Assembly: GCA_003550305.1 (NCBI GenBank)
Contig: QKYT01000048.1
Span: 274,547-338,546, forward strand
DNA length: 64,000 bases
From: Glomus cerebriforme
Lineage: Eukaryota > Glomeromycota > Glomeromycetes > Glomerales > Glomeraceae
Direction: 5' to 3'
The translations under genes were made by a program, and so were the position numbers. Position 1 is the stretch's first letter. Every line of letters begins with the position of its first letter. Below the pieces are notes generated by a model. That model did not search any database, was not told the origin of the DNA, and saw nothing but the letters and a program-made list of their open reading frames with translations. Shown here piece by piece: positions 27,551 through 41,958 of this stretch.

Positions 27551-28311
27551 AATCCCAAGTGAATTAAGTGAATCAGATTGTTAGAGACTTTTTTATATAA
27601 ATTATAAGCTTTAAGTTTGGTTCCTCTAAGAAAGGATCAAATATCCCCTAAGTGTCGTTTTGATGATTCAAGTTTAGATGGTTTAAAAGTTTTTAATGTT
27701 TTGAAAGTTGAATCGATAACCCGTCACCTTCCTAAGACTTTTTATTTCCCTTTTTATCAAAACTTCAATAATTTCATATTCATGACATTCATGAACAATC
27801 AATGCATAATCTATTTAGATATTCAATTGAGTGAATGTTATACTTTTTCTTTGTAAATTTTTCCTTTCTTGTCAAATAAATATATATACATTTTTTTTTT
27901 CTTTTATTCTTGAAAACTTAATCCTTTTCTTGTATATATATATTTTTTGTAATAATTGATAGATACAATTTATTACTAATAAAATAAAATAAAAAAAAAT
28001 ATTAATTGAGTATATTATAATAATTGAATTCAGTAAGTTTGTGTTTCAAAAAAAAAAATCAGTAGTATAATCTGGATTTTAATCATGTGATAGGTAAAAA
28101 TCTTATAAGTTTTGTTTTACAAATAGATGATTGACGTCTTCAAGACGCGGCAAGATATTTTTGGAAGACAAAAGAAGTTTATAATTAATAATTTATATTA
28201 AAGAACATAATTTAGATACAAAAAATTTTTATTGATTATTCCAATTTTTAATATAATGTTCTATAAATTTTATTTATATATATATTCAAATAAGATTATT
28301 AAAAATTGAAT
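27551..28311. other. Convergent spacer Kcs1 / Rpn9
   Basis: AT-rich 3' sequence with several aataaa-like words (ttgtcaaataaatat at 27,870; taataaaataaaat at 27,976). No gene supported; an open frame at 27617-27856 shows no domain. The segment aatcatgtgatagg at 28,082 has the CATGTG core discussed under findings. Confidence 0.4.
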
Positions 28312-29881
28312 TTATTGAACAAATAATTCGGGAGTTTCATTTTCTACAATAATAGCAGTTTTCTTTACATTTTCGTCCCATTCTTGCAATCTTTGTCTCA
28401 TACCATCAATTTGAACTAAATCTAATACACGTGGTTGAACCCATGTTACCATAACTACTTCTCTAACTTGATCAATTGATCCTCGAATTAATTTAAGTGC
28501 AAGTGCTTTCATAATTAAATATTCCACCTATTTTATTCGAAAAAAAAGGAAAAATTAAAAAATTGAATGATTATATATAGACGTGGTTTAAAAATAATGA
28601 CAATATACCTCTTCAGGAGGTAATAAAGTTACAGAACAAATAGTTGAAAATGAGATTGTTCTGTTATCCGAACTTCTCTGAAACACGGCTTCGATCAAAG
28701 ACATCAAACAAATCTTCTGACGCAAAAATACGATATTATCTTGTAAAAGTGGCTATTAAGCAATGCAAAGGTAAGTAATCATAGCTAAAAATTTCTTGCA
28801 TTATAAAGACTTCGGGTTTCTTACCATTTGAGCAAAATTCACTGACAACGTTTCGAACTTTGCAAGATCTCCTGCATTATATGCAAACAATAAATTTCTA
28901 AGCCATTCATGAGGAGTTCCTGTTAAAGCATCTAAGATAGGATGCATTAACTGTTATAACCAAAAGAAATTTGATAAATAAGTTACGCGTGTCGTAATCC
29001 CCGAATAGAATTGATTTCAACTTACAAGTTCACCAAAATTATAAATAGTGTCCCCTAAAAGGGCACTAATCGCCAAATCATAAGCTCTATTAGTTTTTTC
29101 ATCTGGTGTCAAAGCATCAAGATTGATACACGCTAAATAAAGCAAAGCATTTTTGTAAAATTCTGGGAAACTCGCTTTTGCCTAAATTTAGCAAAAAAAA
29201 ACTTAAGTTAATAATTTGTATCACCTTAAGATCTGCCATTTTTACTTTACCTTAAAATATTCAGCACAAACTCTATAAAAACTTGCATGAATAAGAGTTT
29301 CCACTGAATCAAATTTATCGAGAATTTTTTCACATTCATCAATGGCACTTTTTGTTCCTTCAAAATCACCCAACATGAGTTTTATATAAGCTGTTTCCAT
29401 TACAGCATGAACATATGCATCACGCGTATCAGGCGTGTTAACTTTCTCTACAAGAGAAGTTAAAAAAGCTAACGCTTGATTATTATCTATAAATAAATAT
29501 TATTAAGTAAATTGTGAGTTGATAATGAAGAATTGTAATTATGCAACGAAATTAAATTTATTCTTAACAGTTGGGGAGCTTACCATCAAATTGTTTCACG
29601 ACAGAGAGTCCTAACGTCACTAATTTAAGCTTATTCATCCTAGCCTCCCAGTCAGATATAAAATGTTGAAATAAAGGAACTTGAAATGGACCCGAAGCTG
29701 GTATCGAATAAAATTCTTCAATCTTTAAGGTAAGTTGATGCCATAACTTACGATCATAAAGGTCTTCAAACGTGTTTAGATATTCTTGCAACTCGGGTGG
29801 ACACTGTTTGCGAAGTTCATTTAAAACCTCTATAGGACTTTGATCCAAATCCATTTTCGTGTCTTGTTGATAAGAACCCAT
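28312..29881 (-). CDS. RPN9: 26S proteasome lid subunit Rpn9 (PSMD13)
   Basis: PCI-domain subunit of the 19S lid, needed for assembly of the 26S proteasome. Six exons join in frame: 29881-29584, 29486-29251, 29181-29026, 28950-28825, 28752-28609 and 28527-28312, giving 391 residues, as in other fungi. The helical repeat part (PPELQEYLNTFEDLYDRKLW, about residues 29-48) is followed by ALLYLACINLDALTPDEK. The C-terminal PCI winged helix contains KICLMSLIEAVFQRSSDNRT, VEYLIMKALALKLIRGSIDQ and QPRVLDLVQIDGMRQRL. An in-frame ATG at residue 10 (MDLDQSP) is an alternative start. It diverges from lysyl-tRNA synthetase with 507 bp between starts. Confidence 0.95.
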
Positions 29882-30388
29882 TGCTACTGTAAGTCTATAA
29901 TATTATATTGTAGTAGTGATGTAAGCCCTTGAAAATTAAATAAAACTTTGAATTTTCCTGTTTGATCCAATTAATGCCATTCGAATTTTTACTTTTTACT
30001 TATGGCGCAGCTATCCCAAAATTTTTCACTCACGTACCTTTGTGAGATCTTCGAATATTTGTCACCCCCATGTCACCCCTCCATTTTTCATTTGTGGGGT
30101 AGTTTTTGAGTTGCGCCACGAAAACACGTGGACAAATTTTCTGATATTAATTTTGGGAAAGAAATTCATGACACAAAATGACAATTTTTATGTATCACAA
30201 TTATAATAGATAGATCTAATTTTTTTTTTTATTTTTATTTATATAAAGAGCGCGTATCGACATTTCATTAAAAAAAAAAAAAAATTTCTTAAAGGTAATT
30301 TTTTTTAAAAAATCTTAATGGTTTGATTTCTTCCTTAACAATGATTAAAAACAAATGAATATTAAATTTTTAAGAAATAATTATCAAA
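29882..30388. promoter_or_regulatory. Divergent promoter region Rpn9 / LysRS
   Basis: Between two opposite starts. Contains aacacgtgg at about 30,124-30,132 (CACGTG core), a pyrimidine-rich stretch and long A/T tracts (30,270-30,300). Confidence 0.45.
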
Positions 30389-32705
30389 ATGAGTACCAGC
30401 GAAGAGAAACTTCTTTTGGATGAAGTCACGGGAGAGAAGGTATCCAAGAGGTATGAGAGATTCAAATTGATCTGTTCAGATAACTTGTACTCATATACTT
30501 ATATTATTTAATTCATTATAGTGAATTGAAGAGACGTCTCAAACAACGGGAAAAGGAAGCCAAGAAGGTTATAGAATTTGATCAATCAATTTTAATTTCT
30601 TAAAGATTTTAATGATTTTATTCGTTATAGGCTTCTAAGGTTGCAGCTGCTCCAACTGTTGAAAAATCTGAAAAGTCCGAAAAAACAGACGAGGAAAATT
30701 TAAACCCTAACGTAGGTTATATGAACAATATTAACTTGTAAGACATGCTTTGTCATATCATCAATTCAATATAATATTTCTTTCCTAGCTAATTATTTTA
30801 TTTCTTATAGCAATATTTTGAAATTAGAAAAAATCGTATTCTTAAACTTCGAGAATCCCGCAAACCTAATCCTTATCCACATAAATTTCATGTGAATCTT
30901 TCCATTCCAGCTTTTATTGAAAAATACGGTAACCTTGAACCTGGTCAACATTTAGATGAGGTTCTTCAAGTTGCTGGTAGAATTCATAATATAAGAAGTA
31001 GTGGCGCCAAATTAAAATTCTATGATTTACATGGAGAAGGTGTTAAGATTCAAATTATGGCCCAAGCACAGTAAGTGATAACCATAATTCGATTTTATAT
31101 TAAATTAATGTCTATGTATTTATTTATTTATTGTTGCTGTAGAGATTCTGAGCGAGATTTTTTCGAAGTTCATGATGTACTTCGACGTGGAGATATTGTA
31201 GGAGTCCGTGGATATCCGGGCAAATCCAAGCATGGCGAATTATCAATCTTTCCCAAAGACGTTATTCTTCTTTCACCTTGTTTGCATATGTTGCCTAAAG
31301 CACATTATGGATTGAAGGATCAAGAGACACGTTTTCGTCAACGTTATCTTGATTTAATTATGAATAATTATGTCCGAGATAAATTTATAATTAGAGCTAA
31401 AGTTGTAAACTATGTCAGGAGATTTTTGGATAATCTTGGGTTTCTTGAGGTGATCACTTATTATCATAATTATTATTTATTTATTTTTTTAAAAAAATAA
31501 TATGATTATTTAAAATTTATTTATGCTTAGGTTGAAACTCCAATGATGAATATGATTGCTGGTGGAGCTACAGCTAAGCCATTTATCACTCATCATAATG
31601 ATCTCAAACTTGATCTCTTTATGAGGGTTGCACCAGAATTGTATCTTAAGATGCTTGTAGTTGGTGGATTAGATCGTGTATATGAAATTGGTAGACAATT
31701 TCGTAATGAATCCATTGATCTTACACATAATCCTGAATTTACTACATGTGAATTTTATATGGCATATGCTGACATGTACGATTTAATGGAGATTTCCGAA
31801 AGTATGCTTTCAAGTATGGTTAAATATATTACGGGAGATTATAAGATTGTTTATCATCCTCATGGGGCTGATGGACCTGCTATGAATATAGATTTTACTC
31901 CTCCATTTAAGAGAATTAGCATGATTGATACTTTGGAAGAAAAGTTAGGTGTTAAATTTCCGGCAACAACTGAACTTCATACAGAAAAGACTGCTAAATT
32001 TCTCCAAGAACTTTGTGAGAAACATGGAATAGAATGTTCTCCTCCAAGAACTTGTGCAAGATTATTAGACAAAGTAAATGATTAATTTATAATATTTGTT
32101 TTATTTTTTTAAAAAATATAGATATATATATATATATTTATTACATGTATGTATTAATTGTATTCTTTTTAATTTAGCTTGTAGGTGAATTCATTGAAGT
32201 TGATTGTGTTTCACCAACATTTATTACTGGACACCCACAAATGATGTCACCGCTAGCTAAGGCTCATAGAGATATTGAAGGATTGTGTGAACGGTTTGAA
32301 TTATTTGTAGCTACCAAGGAAGTTTGTAACGCTTATACTGAATTGAACGATCCTTTTGATCAACGTGAAAGATTCGAAGAGCAAGCTCGTCAAAAAGAAC
32401 AAGGTGATGATGAAGCTCAACTTATTGACGAGACGTTCTGTACAAGTCTGGAATATGGTCTAGCACCAACGTAAGAAATATTTTAAGGGAAAAAATTTTT
32501 TTTTTAGTAACTTTTAAGTGATAATTTAAATTTTTAATTTTGTAGTGGAGGTTGGGGATTGGGTATAGATCGACTTACCATGTTCTTGACTGATAGTTCA
32601 AATATTAAGGAAGTTTTACTTTTCCCTGCTATGAAGCCAATCGATGACAAACCAAATATTGGAGAACAAAGTAGTACAAGTATTGAGTCAAGTCTTTATA
32701 TTTGA
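30389..32705 (+). CDS. KRS1: Lysyl-tRNA synthetase, class IIb
   Basis: Charges tRNA-Lys. Eight exons, 30389-30450, 30522-30567, 30631-30711, 30811-31070, 31143-31449, 31531-32073, 32178-32470 and 32546-32705, join in frame to 583 residues. The basic N-terminal helix ([13 protein letters not shown], about 22-34) is the eukaryotic tRNA-binding extension. An OB-fold anticodon domain ([20 protein letters not shown]) follows. The catalytic core has [28 protein letters not shown], motif 2 [15 protein letters not shown] and motif 3 [10 protein letters not shown] (532-541). There is no mitochondrial presequence in this reading, but alternative upstream starts could add one. Identity is firm. Confidence 0.97.
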
Positions 32706-33207
32706 AGAAATTGCCAATTTTTGAATATTTTATATTATATTATTGTTTATTGTTTTTAAAAAAACCAATATGTTCCAAAACTTCCGAAACGATGTTATCA
32801 GTTTTGGCCGAAAAGTTTGTTACTAATTCTAGTTTATATTCACTGCAAAATTCTAATTAAATTAAACCTCACATTTTATTATAATATCGGTACGTGTAAT
32901 TAGATATACACATAACCCATATGATCTAAACTTAAATCCTTTTTTTGGAACCTAATTTTGACTTTGCATTATTAATAAATCGTTGCATTTAGATTTTGAC
33001 ATTAGAACAAAAGTGTACTAGTGTACTAGTCAACCAGATTAAATTGAAATACTTCTAAAAGTTAAAAGCTATAATATAATTATGTTACAGTAATACTGCC
33101 GAGATCAGATCGGAAATAATCGATTAATCGTACACGTCTCTGTTACACATAAATATAAAAAATAGATTTAGTCTCGGTGTCAAAAGTGTTGTAAAGAAAA
33201 GCTAACA
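32706..33207. other. Spacer LysRS / Far11
   Basis: Tandem orientation: 3' end of LysRS and promoter of Far11. A perfect tandem of tgtactag (agtgtactagtgtactag) is at about 33,012-33,029. No gene. Confidence 0.4.
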
Positions 33208-36200
33208 ATGAATGTAGTTGTCGATCCCTCAAAGGAGCAAGTAAATGAAGAGGTCCCTAATGACTCATTAACCTTGGGTCAATTGAAGAAAATTGTAAAA
33301 CAATTCCCAAATAAACAAAGGGTAACGACAAAATTTGCTTTTGTCAATTGTTAATAGTTATCCTGGGTTGATTTTCGTTTCTCTATGAATAGCCCAAAGA
33401 AATCGGCTTTGTCTATACCGATAATGACAGTCTTTCCAATGAAATTGACGAATTTTATAGTTATGTTGAAATTTCGCAATGTTGTGAAAACAAAAAAGCA
33501 TTTGAAGATGGATTTGACGAATGTAATTATTTTGAATAGATTTAATTGCTTTTGTTCTTAAACAAATGATCAATTTTTTGTTGATATTAGCTTGGACTAC
33601 CTGTACAATATCTGAACGCCGTACTTATATCGAATACCTACTAGAAACTTTAGAATTAAAGGACCCTGATAAGAGATTTTTAACAGCGAAAAAATTGTTA
33701 TATATTGCTCAAGGTTTAATATTATGCTCATTTAATTAGCGAAATTCTATTTTTCCATGAAACTAACTTTTTAAAATTTAGGAACGTTTGGGGAATCAAC
33801 ATCTTCGGAACATCACCTCGAATTGATAATTGAAAATAATAAATTGCTACGGAAATGTGGGGCTTTATTATCATATTTTCAAGCCTTGAAGTTAGCTTGT
33901 TGTGCACATGATCATTATAGGTTTGTTTTAATTCTTACCCTTTTCTCAAATTTAAATTATGTATAAATAATTTTTTTAAATGATACATATATAGTCGACC
34001 AGATATTATTTCAGATCGACAAGCTTATATTGATGATACAAATACCGAGATAGGATTCTATTTAACATTGTTATATATGTTAGTTGAAGTCCATCGTGGA
34101 GACGAATCATTTGGCTCTGAGCTTGGTTTGTTCTTAAATATAAGTGAATTAGTAGTTGTATATAAGGTTCTAGAAATTAATATTAATTTAATTAATATTA
34201 ATTAATTAAGTTGAACTTGATCCACCAATGTCAGTGTTCCTTTTTGAAATCATCGCATCATTGCGAGAAAAAGAAAAGAATGTCAAAGGATATCCAGTTA
34301 AGAAGGTGAATATATTGTGAATTATATGAAAAAAAAAAAAGATTTTTTTTTAAATAATAATATTCTAACTGACAATATTGAAAACACACATATATAGTTA
34401 TTACTTTTATTATGGAAAGTTATTTTAGTAAGTCTTGGTGGATCAAATGATATTCAAAAATTAAAAAATGTAGTCAGATTAATAAATGGTTTGGCACCTA
34501 TTCATAATAAAGGTAATATTATTATTAAAAAATATAATTTATTTTATTGTATTACTTAGCTAAAGTTACTCTACTTTCTTATTTTATAGAATTCTTAATA
34601 AAAACTACTCCAATTGATTATCATACGTTTCAGACTGAAGTTACCCAAAAATATCCAACATATATTCCGCCTCCTTGTCCTGTTATTCCTATGCCTCTCA
34701 TTACTACTAATCAGTTTTCTTCTAATTCTAATGTCAACAGCAATGATACATCAACACAAAATAGCTCTTCAAACAACAACAATACAAATAATAATATATC
34801 TTCAAAATCACGTAAACAACAATTTCAAACAAATCAACGACAGCCTTTTATTTTTCCATTCTCAAAATCTACGCCAACAGTACCTAAGTCGATACAAGAA
34901 GCGGGAGATTTGTATTTAAAGTTTATGTATACGAGTTTAGGAACTTTTCAATGTTGGAAAGAGAAAGAAGAGATGAAGAAGCAACAATTTGGTTGTATCA
35001 TCAATGATGAGATATTTTACAGTGAAATAAACAAGTCAAATTATGGAAAAGAAATGTCAATAGGAAATAATGACACAGAAGCACAGGTGACAAAAAGAGA
35101 TAGAGATAAGTTGGACAGGATCGAACTCCTTTATGTATCCTTTAATTTTTAAGCATAAGCACCGATTATTTATCATTGTTAAAATTCCTTAACGATTTTA
35201 TTCTCTTATGTAATTGTTTAATACGCCATAGAGATCAATTTTACCACACTTACAAAACATTGTTATCGTACTGCTCAAATTATTACTTGCAACTGTTTCA
35301 ACCAATTCAAATAATGTCAAAGTAAATGATAATGGTGACAACATTGCAAAAGAGAATGTCACAAATAATGGTTTGTATATTTAATATTAAAAAATCATAT
35401 ATGTTTATACCTTTGTTCATATGGACTAATTCTAAACTAATATTTAGCGGGTTCATCTTCTGATAGTAATGCCAACTCTAGCGGAAACAGCGTTGAAGAA
35501 ATTGATGTTATGAGACATCGGGAAATTACATCTAAGGCAGTATCAGCAATTTTGCTATTAATACTAAAACACTTAAAATTATCTCGTATCCTTTTTTAAT
35601 GAAGCAAAACTAATAAATTAGTTAAGAAAATTTCTATCCTTGATAATATGATAAATTATTTTTAAATATAGATATTTTAAAATTTGAATATGTTTCACAA
35701 TTATTAGTTGACTCTAATTGCTTACTTTTAATTTTGAAAATGTTTGGCTTACAAGATGTAAGCTTGACTATAAAAGCTAAAAACGAGGTGGATGATTTGA
35801 AGTAAGTGTAATTATTAAATTATTAATATGTAGATATTTAATAATATTTTAATAATGATTAATCTTCTATTTGATAATCGTTAAGCTTCTTTCGATATTG
35901 TACAAATATTAACAATGATAAACATGAATCAGGAAAGAAATGTGATAATAATTTGTCAAACAAATATTTAAATAATCCTAACGACATTAAAACAAAACTG
36001 CAGATGGAACACGTCGATGAGTCAAACTTAAATGATAATAATGACGTCATTGTTGATTCAGATTATTGTTGGCGAAATTTTTTTTCTGCAATAAATTTCT
36101 TGCGTATTTTACAAAAATTGACCAAAAAAAAGACGCATAGAATATTATTACTGGTACAATATAAGTCTTCTGTGAGTATTTAATAGTTAATTAATTTTAC

Positions 36201-37219
36201 TTTGATGATTTATTTTAAATAACGATACCTTTTAAAATAATAGGCTATATTAAAAAGGATTCTTAAAGTATCGCATCCTTTATTAGAACTATATGCTTTG
36301 AAAGTTCTAAAGAATCAAATTCCATTTATTGGTAGAAAATGGCGTCAAAGTATGATATTTTATTTAATAAAATATGATTTTAAAATTTAGTAAATATTAA
36401 AAGTATAATTTTATCGATGACAGGTAATATGAAAATAATTACTTCCATATATTTACATTGCCGGCCAGACTTACGAGACGAATGGATCGTATCATCTGAT
36501 ACAGATGCTGAAATTGAAGATGCTTTGGTTTGTAATTATGTTATTATTCGATTTGTTTGATTAATTTAATTAATAGAGAACGATCCCTTTTTATTAAATA
36601 GCCTCAAGAACAAAATCTTCGAGCATTAATTAAATTTTATAATGAAAGAAATTATATGACACATGATTATCAAAATGGATTTCTTTATCACGATAACAGC
36701 AGGAATTCACCTGACATATTCCCTCCACATCACACAAAGCCCTTAAATCATGTAAACTCTGCTTATATTGCAGACGATATTATGTTAGATGAATCATTTT
36801 TGTCAAACTGGGAACAGTGGCTTCAAGACGAAGTATATAGCTTCTCTGTCACAAAACCCCATTTGAATACTGTAGATGAATATTACAATGATGATGGCTC
36901 TCTTGCCCTTTCTGTTGCGGGTGATGGATCAGAATGGGACACTCCTATTACACCACCGATCGACGAGCAAGATCCCTTCACCTCAGTTGAGTGGGACAAT
37001 CTTACTTCAACAGACATAGAAACATTTGAACGAAGATTTAAAACTAATGGATTTAAATTATCTTACGATGATGATATGGAAAGGAAAATGGAAACTGTCA
37101 CATTAGATGATGATAAAGATACAATTTATTGTTGGCCTGATGAGGTGGTTGGACCATTTGCTTCTAGTGAAGTTAAAATATGGCAACCAACTCCATATCA
37201 AAGTGATGCTGAAGATTAA
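33208..37219 (+). CDS. FAR11: STRIPAK subunit Far11/STRIP (N1221 and DUF3402 domains)
   Basis: Core scaffold of the striatin-interacting phosphatase and kinase complex; in fungi it affects cell fusion, septation and TORC2 signalling. Fifteen exons join in frame: 33208-33321, 33393-33522, 33591-33713, 33782-33920, 33995-34125, 34211-34305, 34398-34512, 34590-35134, 35232-35370, 35448-35585, 35672-35801, 35886-36171, 36244-36349, 36424-36527 and 36602-37219, giving 970 residues. The N1221 part includes RRTYIEYLLETLELKDPDKR and LLYIAQGTFGES. An Asn/Ser-rich linker (NSSSNNNNTNNNISSKS) separates it from the DUF3402 part, which begins near IQEAGDLYLKFMYTSLGTFQ and ends with RPDLRDEWIVSSDTDAEIED and ESFLSNWEQWLQDEVYSFS. 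The gene has the highest intron count in the window. Confidence 0.92.
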
Positions 37220-37689
37220 ATAATTACTAGGACTTAATTAATCGTGTTACAAATTTATTTTTGTATAGTTAATATTTCCTGTATAATGTTTTACAGCCTT
37301 CCAGATGTAAACAGCTATTTTTCATTTTAACTTAATAAAAATTACAATATTGCATATACAATTTACAGTAATACAGTATTTTTGTATACAAAATTTATAA
37401 AATTTATCTGTAATGTAAGAGATGTATGACTTACTGTACGCTTCTTTGGTCATCGCTTTCCGTATTAATTATATATCAAAATCTAATATATATCGTTCAA
37501 AAAACGAATCCAAATATTCGGATAATATAGTTGAGCTAGTTATTATATTCCAAAGGCATTTTCTTTCTTTTATTACTATTTACGAAAGGTTCTTTTTTTC
37601 AATTAAAAAAGCATTAAGATGAAAACTATGAGGTTCTAGGTGAGTTTAAAAATTCAGTTACTATATATAAGTTTAATGAAAACCTTCAG
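37220..37689. other. 3' region of Far11
   Basis: AT-rich. The open frame at 37422-37622 has no coding signature. A piece near 37,625 (ctatgaggttctaggtgag) could be the first relic exon end of the kinase pseudogene that follows. Confidence 0.4.
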
Positions 37690-38660
<971 letters not shown>

Positions 38661-39166
38661 ATTGGTAAAATGACAGATAAATGACTATTAGTGTTATTGG
38701 TCATTTGATATTCATCTGATTTCTATTAATTCAGGCCGGCACTATAAATTGACAGAGTTATTTTGCTTTCGAACCAGTAGAGATATATTATATCTTCAAA
38801 ATTATTACTAATAAATCATACAACTCTTCTGGCCTTAGCATCTATTTCAGATATAGAAAAAATTTTTTAAATTTGTATGTGATAATAAAGAGTTAAATAA
38901 TAGTCATTAATGTCTTTGTCAATTTTTTATTAATATAAATTGTCTTAATATAAGTATTCACAAGAATTTTTATTTTAATCTTTGGACAAAGAATAAAGAG
39001 CAATGTATATATAGATCTTTAAATCCAATTACCAACTAAATAATACCAAATCTAATTTATTTGCTCATAAGTACCTTGAATAACTATTAATTCTTTATAA
39101 ATTTTTTTGTATAATAAAAACGCTCTTTTATGCTTTTATTGAAAATTGAAAAATTTAAATATTATC
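38661..39166. other. AT-rich spacer before p23
   Basis: No gene or repeat recognised; probably pseudogene tail and p23 3' untranslated sequence. Confidence 0.4.
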
Positions 39167-40121
39167 TTATTTAGTCGATTCTGATTCATCTTTCTTAATC
39201 TCATTATCTTCACTCTTAATATCTTCACTAGTCTCAGTTGATTCTTCCTTTGTCGAGTCATTAATATTGGTAGCATCATCAACTGTTTCCAAACCAGGCA
39301 TGTCTTCATCCGAGTCATCCTAAAAAAAAAAGAATAAGGTGAGTAAAACAACTATAGTACATATCAAAAACTTCCAAATAAACCTACGAGTGCAGAATCC
39401 GCGCCTTCTCCCATTAAACTAGAGAAATCCATTCCTCCCATAGGATCTGGACCTCCTTCATCTTCATCATCGTCTTCATCTTTCCATCTAGCAAAATCAG
39501 TCTTGATGAATGGGATCTTAGTTTTATCTTTTTGTAAACGTGGCCAGTAGCCTTGTTTTTGTTCTGCCTTTTCAAGAACTAAAAAGATGTTTCGTGCAGT
39601 TGTTGAACGTTTTGCGGTCTATTTGATAAAAAAATAAATAATTGGGTGATATATTCCCAATTTTTAAATTAAAAATTGAATAATAAATGTAATAAATTAA
39701 TCAATAATCAAACGGTTCATTAAATTCTCTAAATTAAATTGAGAAATTGACGTATCAAATTCCATAAATTTGTTTTTTTTTTTACAAACCTCGGGCTTAA
39801 TTTCTTTGTAAAAATCTAATTCAAAGCCATATAATAGTTGCTCCGGGCCAGCTTTCCCTTCAAAAGAGAGTTTGTCCCCAGTCACATTAATTTTCGGTTC
39901 TTTACAGTCAATTACATTTATTGTAATAAAAAGTTCATTGCTACGTTGTGCCCAAAGTACTTCGGGGTGAAGAACTTTACTAATATGGGATAAAATATTC
40001 GAATAATCAATAAAGCAGTAATAGATAAACAAAGTTGGTCCTGAGTTAAAAAAGTTAACGTGTAATGAGAATAATAAAGAACAAATACAAAAATTATTTT
40101 TTCTACTTACTTAGAAGACAT
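39167..40121 (-). CDS. SBA1: p23 / Sba1 Hsp90 co-chaperone
   Basis: Binds the ATP-bound, closed form of Hsp90 and slows its ATPase. Four exons, 40121-40111 (11 nt), 39979-39790, 39618-39388 and 39319-39167, give 194 residues. The CS domain reads HPEVLWAQRSNELFITINV, KINVTGDKLSFEGKAG and YGFELDFYKEIKPE. The p23 signature YWPRLQKDKTKIPFIKTDF with FARWKDEDDDEDE follows. GGPDPMGGMDFSSLMG is typical of fungal Sba1, and the tail is acidic (EDIKSEDNEIKKDESESTK). The first coding exon holds only ATG TCT TCT AA; the start rests on this short exon with a good gtaagt donor. Confidence 0.94.
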
Positions 40122-40512
40122 TATTTGAATCCTTTAAAATAAAAGTATACAGCTAATTTATCCGGAAACGTTTGAACAGCAAAAAGGAACCTAGATCTCT
40201 GATAAAGATTTAAATTTAGTGACGTCATAATTTCGCGAATGTTCTGGTGAAAATTTGGTGAAATGAAATTGTATTACGGAATGTCTACGTAAATTTGATT
40301 ATTCACATGATTATATCACTAGTTCACATGATACAAATTTTTATTCAAATGAAAAATTGAAAGCATTACTATACTAAACATTTCACATTAGTCTAATTTA
40401 TGTTAAATCAATCTATACATACATTTATAACAAGGAAAAAATATATATATATATATTTTATATATATAAAAATAAAATAATTTAACTAGACATACTATAG
40501 ATATTATTTTTC
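40122..40512. promoter_or_regulatory. p23 upstream region
   Basis: Contains two tcacatga motifs (40,303-40,310 and 40,324-40,331) and at its far end a tandem TA tract (40,440-40,470). It also covers the 3' end of the DUF7918-like gene. Confidence 0.35.
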
Positions 40513-41612
40513 CTAAGAGCACAATTTTTTAGCCTTATGTGGATTGTCACTGTCATCATCTGAATCACTAATAGTGATTATTTCTACAGGTTGGGTTCTT
40601 CTTTTTCCCCCTGTAGGACTTGTGTCTTCTGGTTCTTCTTTGATAACAATTGGTTCTTCTTTAATTTTAACATCTAACATTTGGTTATTGTTATTACTTT
40701 GTGTTGATGTACGACTCCTTCCATTCAGTGAATAAGGCCGAATCAATAAGCGTGGATTAAGAATATTGTGTCCACGGGCACTTAAATAAGCAGCTGGACG
40801 ATAGTGTAAATGCAAAACTGCTAAAGGAGCTCCTTGTTCTTGCAGATACGTTTCAAATCTCGTAATTGATGGGTTCGGTACAGATTGAACATCATATTGT
40901 GTTGCGATTTTGATAGATCTTGTATCCTTGCTTTCCGGGATGGCGGCTGGCTCAACATCATAATCAGGCGGAGGATTTACATCCCATGGAACGCGTTTGG
41001 CACGATAAAAGTATACAGACACGGCACCTGGCCCACCAAAAGAATAATTTTTATTCAGATTAGAATTATCGGCTTCTCCTTTCCAAACGGTAGGATCGAA
41101 TTTGAAAAAATAAATTTTATCCCGATTTTTACTCCAAAAGCATGTTCGCGTATCAACAAGTTTACTAGGGTTGATATCGGTATAAGAGTAATCATACTCT
41201 CCATCAACATATAAAAACACTTTTATTGGATTGGCATGACTACATCTTCCAGCTGGTGCAGAAAATCGTATAGCATATCTTTCTCCAAATTCGTGAACGG
41301 CTGCAAAATTTGTAACTGGACTAATTCATTTCAATAACAGATTAATTTTTTTTTTTTTACATAAGAATGGAAAAAATCAAGTAGCTTAATTGATACTACC
41401 TTTTACACTGTATTTCAGAATTCTCAATACAAGTATAAGAAGGACTTGGAAATATTTTCTTTTAAAATTTCATATTATATTAGTGGAAAGTGTCAAACTA
41501 AAGACTCCAAACATCAAAAGAAACACACCTTTTGTGGGTCAACTTGTTCGGTAACCTCTGGTAGTGGTACATTATTTACCAAAATTTCTAAACGAAAGCC
41601 GTCTAACAACAT
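40513..41612 (-). CDS. DUF7918-like protein with SUMO-type tail
   Basis: Three exons, 41612-41529, 41458-41400 and 41320-40513, give 316 residues. The globular part resembles the fungal DUF7918 fold: MLLDGFRLEILVNNVPLPEV at the start, RYAIRFSAPAGRCSHANPIK, VFLYVDGEYD, GPGAVSVYFYRAKRVPWDV and LAVLHLHYRPAAYLSARG. Biochemical function is unknown to me. The C-terminal tail has two overlapping-type sumoylation consensus sites (VKIKEEP and VIKEEPED). It then has a strong SUMO-interacting motif with acidic flank (EIITISDSDDDSD) and a basic end (HKAKKL). This suggests a nuclear protein that carries and binds SUMO; that role is inference. It diverges from Gna1 with 346 bp between starts. Confidence 0.8.
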
Positions 41613-41958
41613 TTTCTTTCAACCAATGTTTAACCCACTGTAAATATTTTAATAAAAAATTGTATCGTAAATTCGATTTTAAAAGAATTGATTTAAATTA
41701 TTACGGACTTAAAATACCGATTTACTGCGCCAGATGATCGGATTACACTAGATATTTATTCTTTGGAAAGAAATCAATGTATAGAACCCTTATTGAATAT
41801 ACTATATTTAGATAAACCAATGATGAATGCAGGAATACTAAATATGGAATTAAAAAGAGAGCATTGTCTTTTGTTAAAAATGTAAAATGTAATCAAGACG
41901 ACGAATTATTCTTTTATTTTAGCTTTTAACCAAAATTTCACTAAAATAATCTAGATCA
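41613..41958. promoter_or_regulatory. Divergent promoter region DUF7918-like / Gna1
   Basis: 346 bp between opposite starts; no distinctive motif seen. The part around 41,700-41,880 has some coding-like character on the plus strand but lacks a start or continuing frame. Confidence 0.35.

Noticed and set aside
37422..37622. 66-codon open frame between Far11 and the kinase relic
   Set aside because: No recognisable protein features; sits in the AT-rich Far11 3' region.
39384..39388. Alternative p23 donor g|gtttat at 39,384
   Set aside because: It puts a stop at the start of the last exon; gtaggt four bases earlier keeps DDSDEDM in frame.
41700..41880. Coding-like patch on the plus strand just before Gna1
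   Set aside because: No start, no continuing frame and no splice link to Gna1; treated as promoter sequence.
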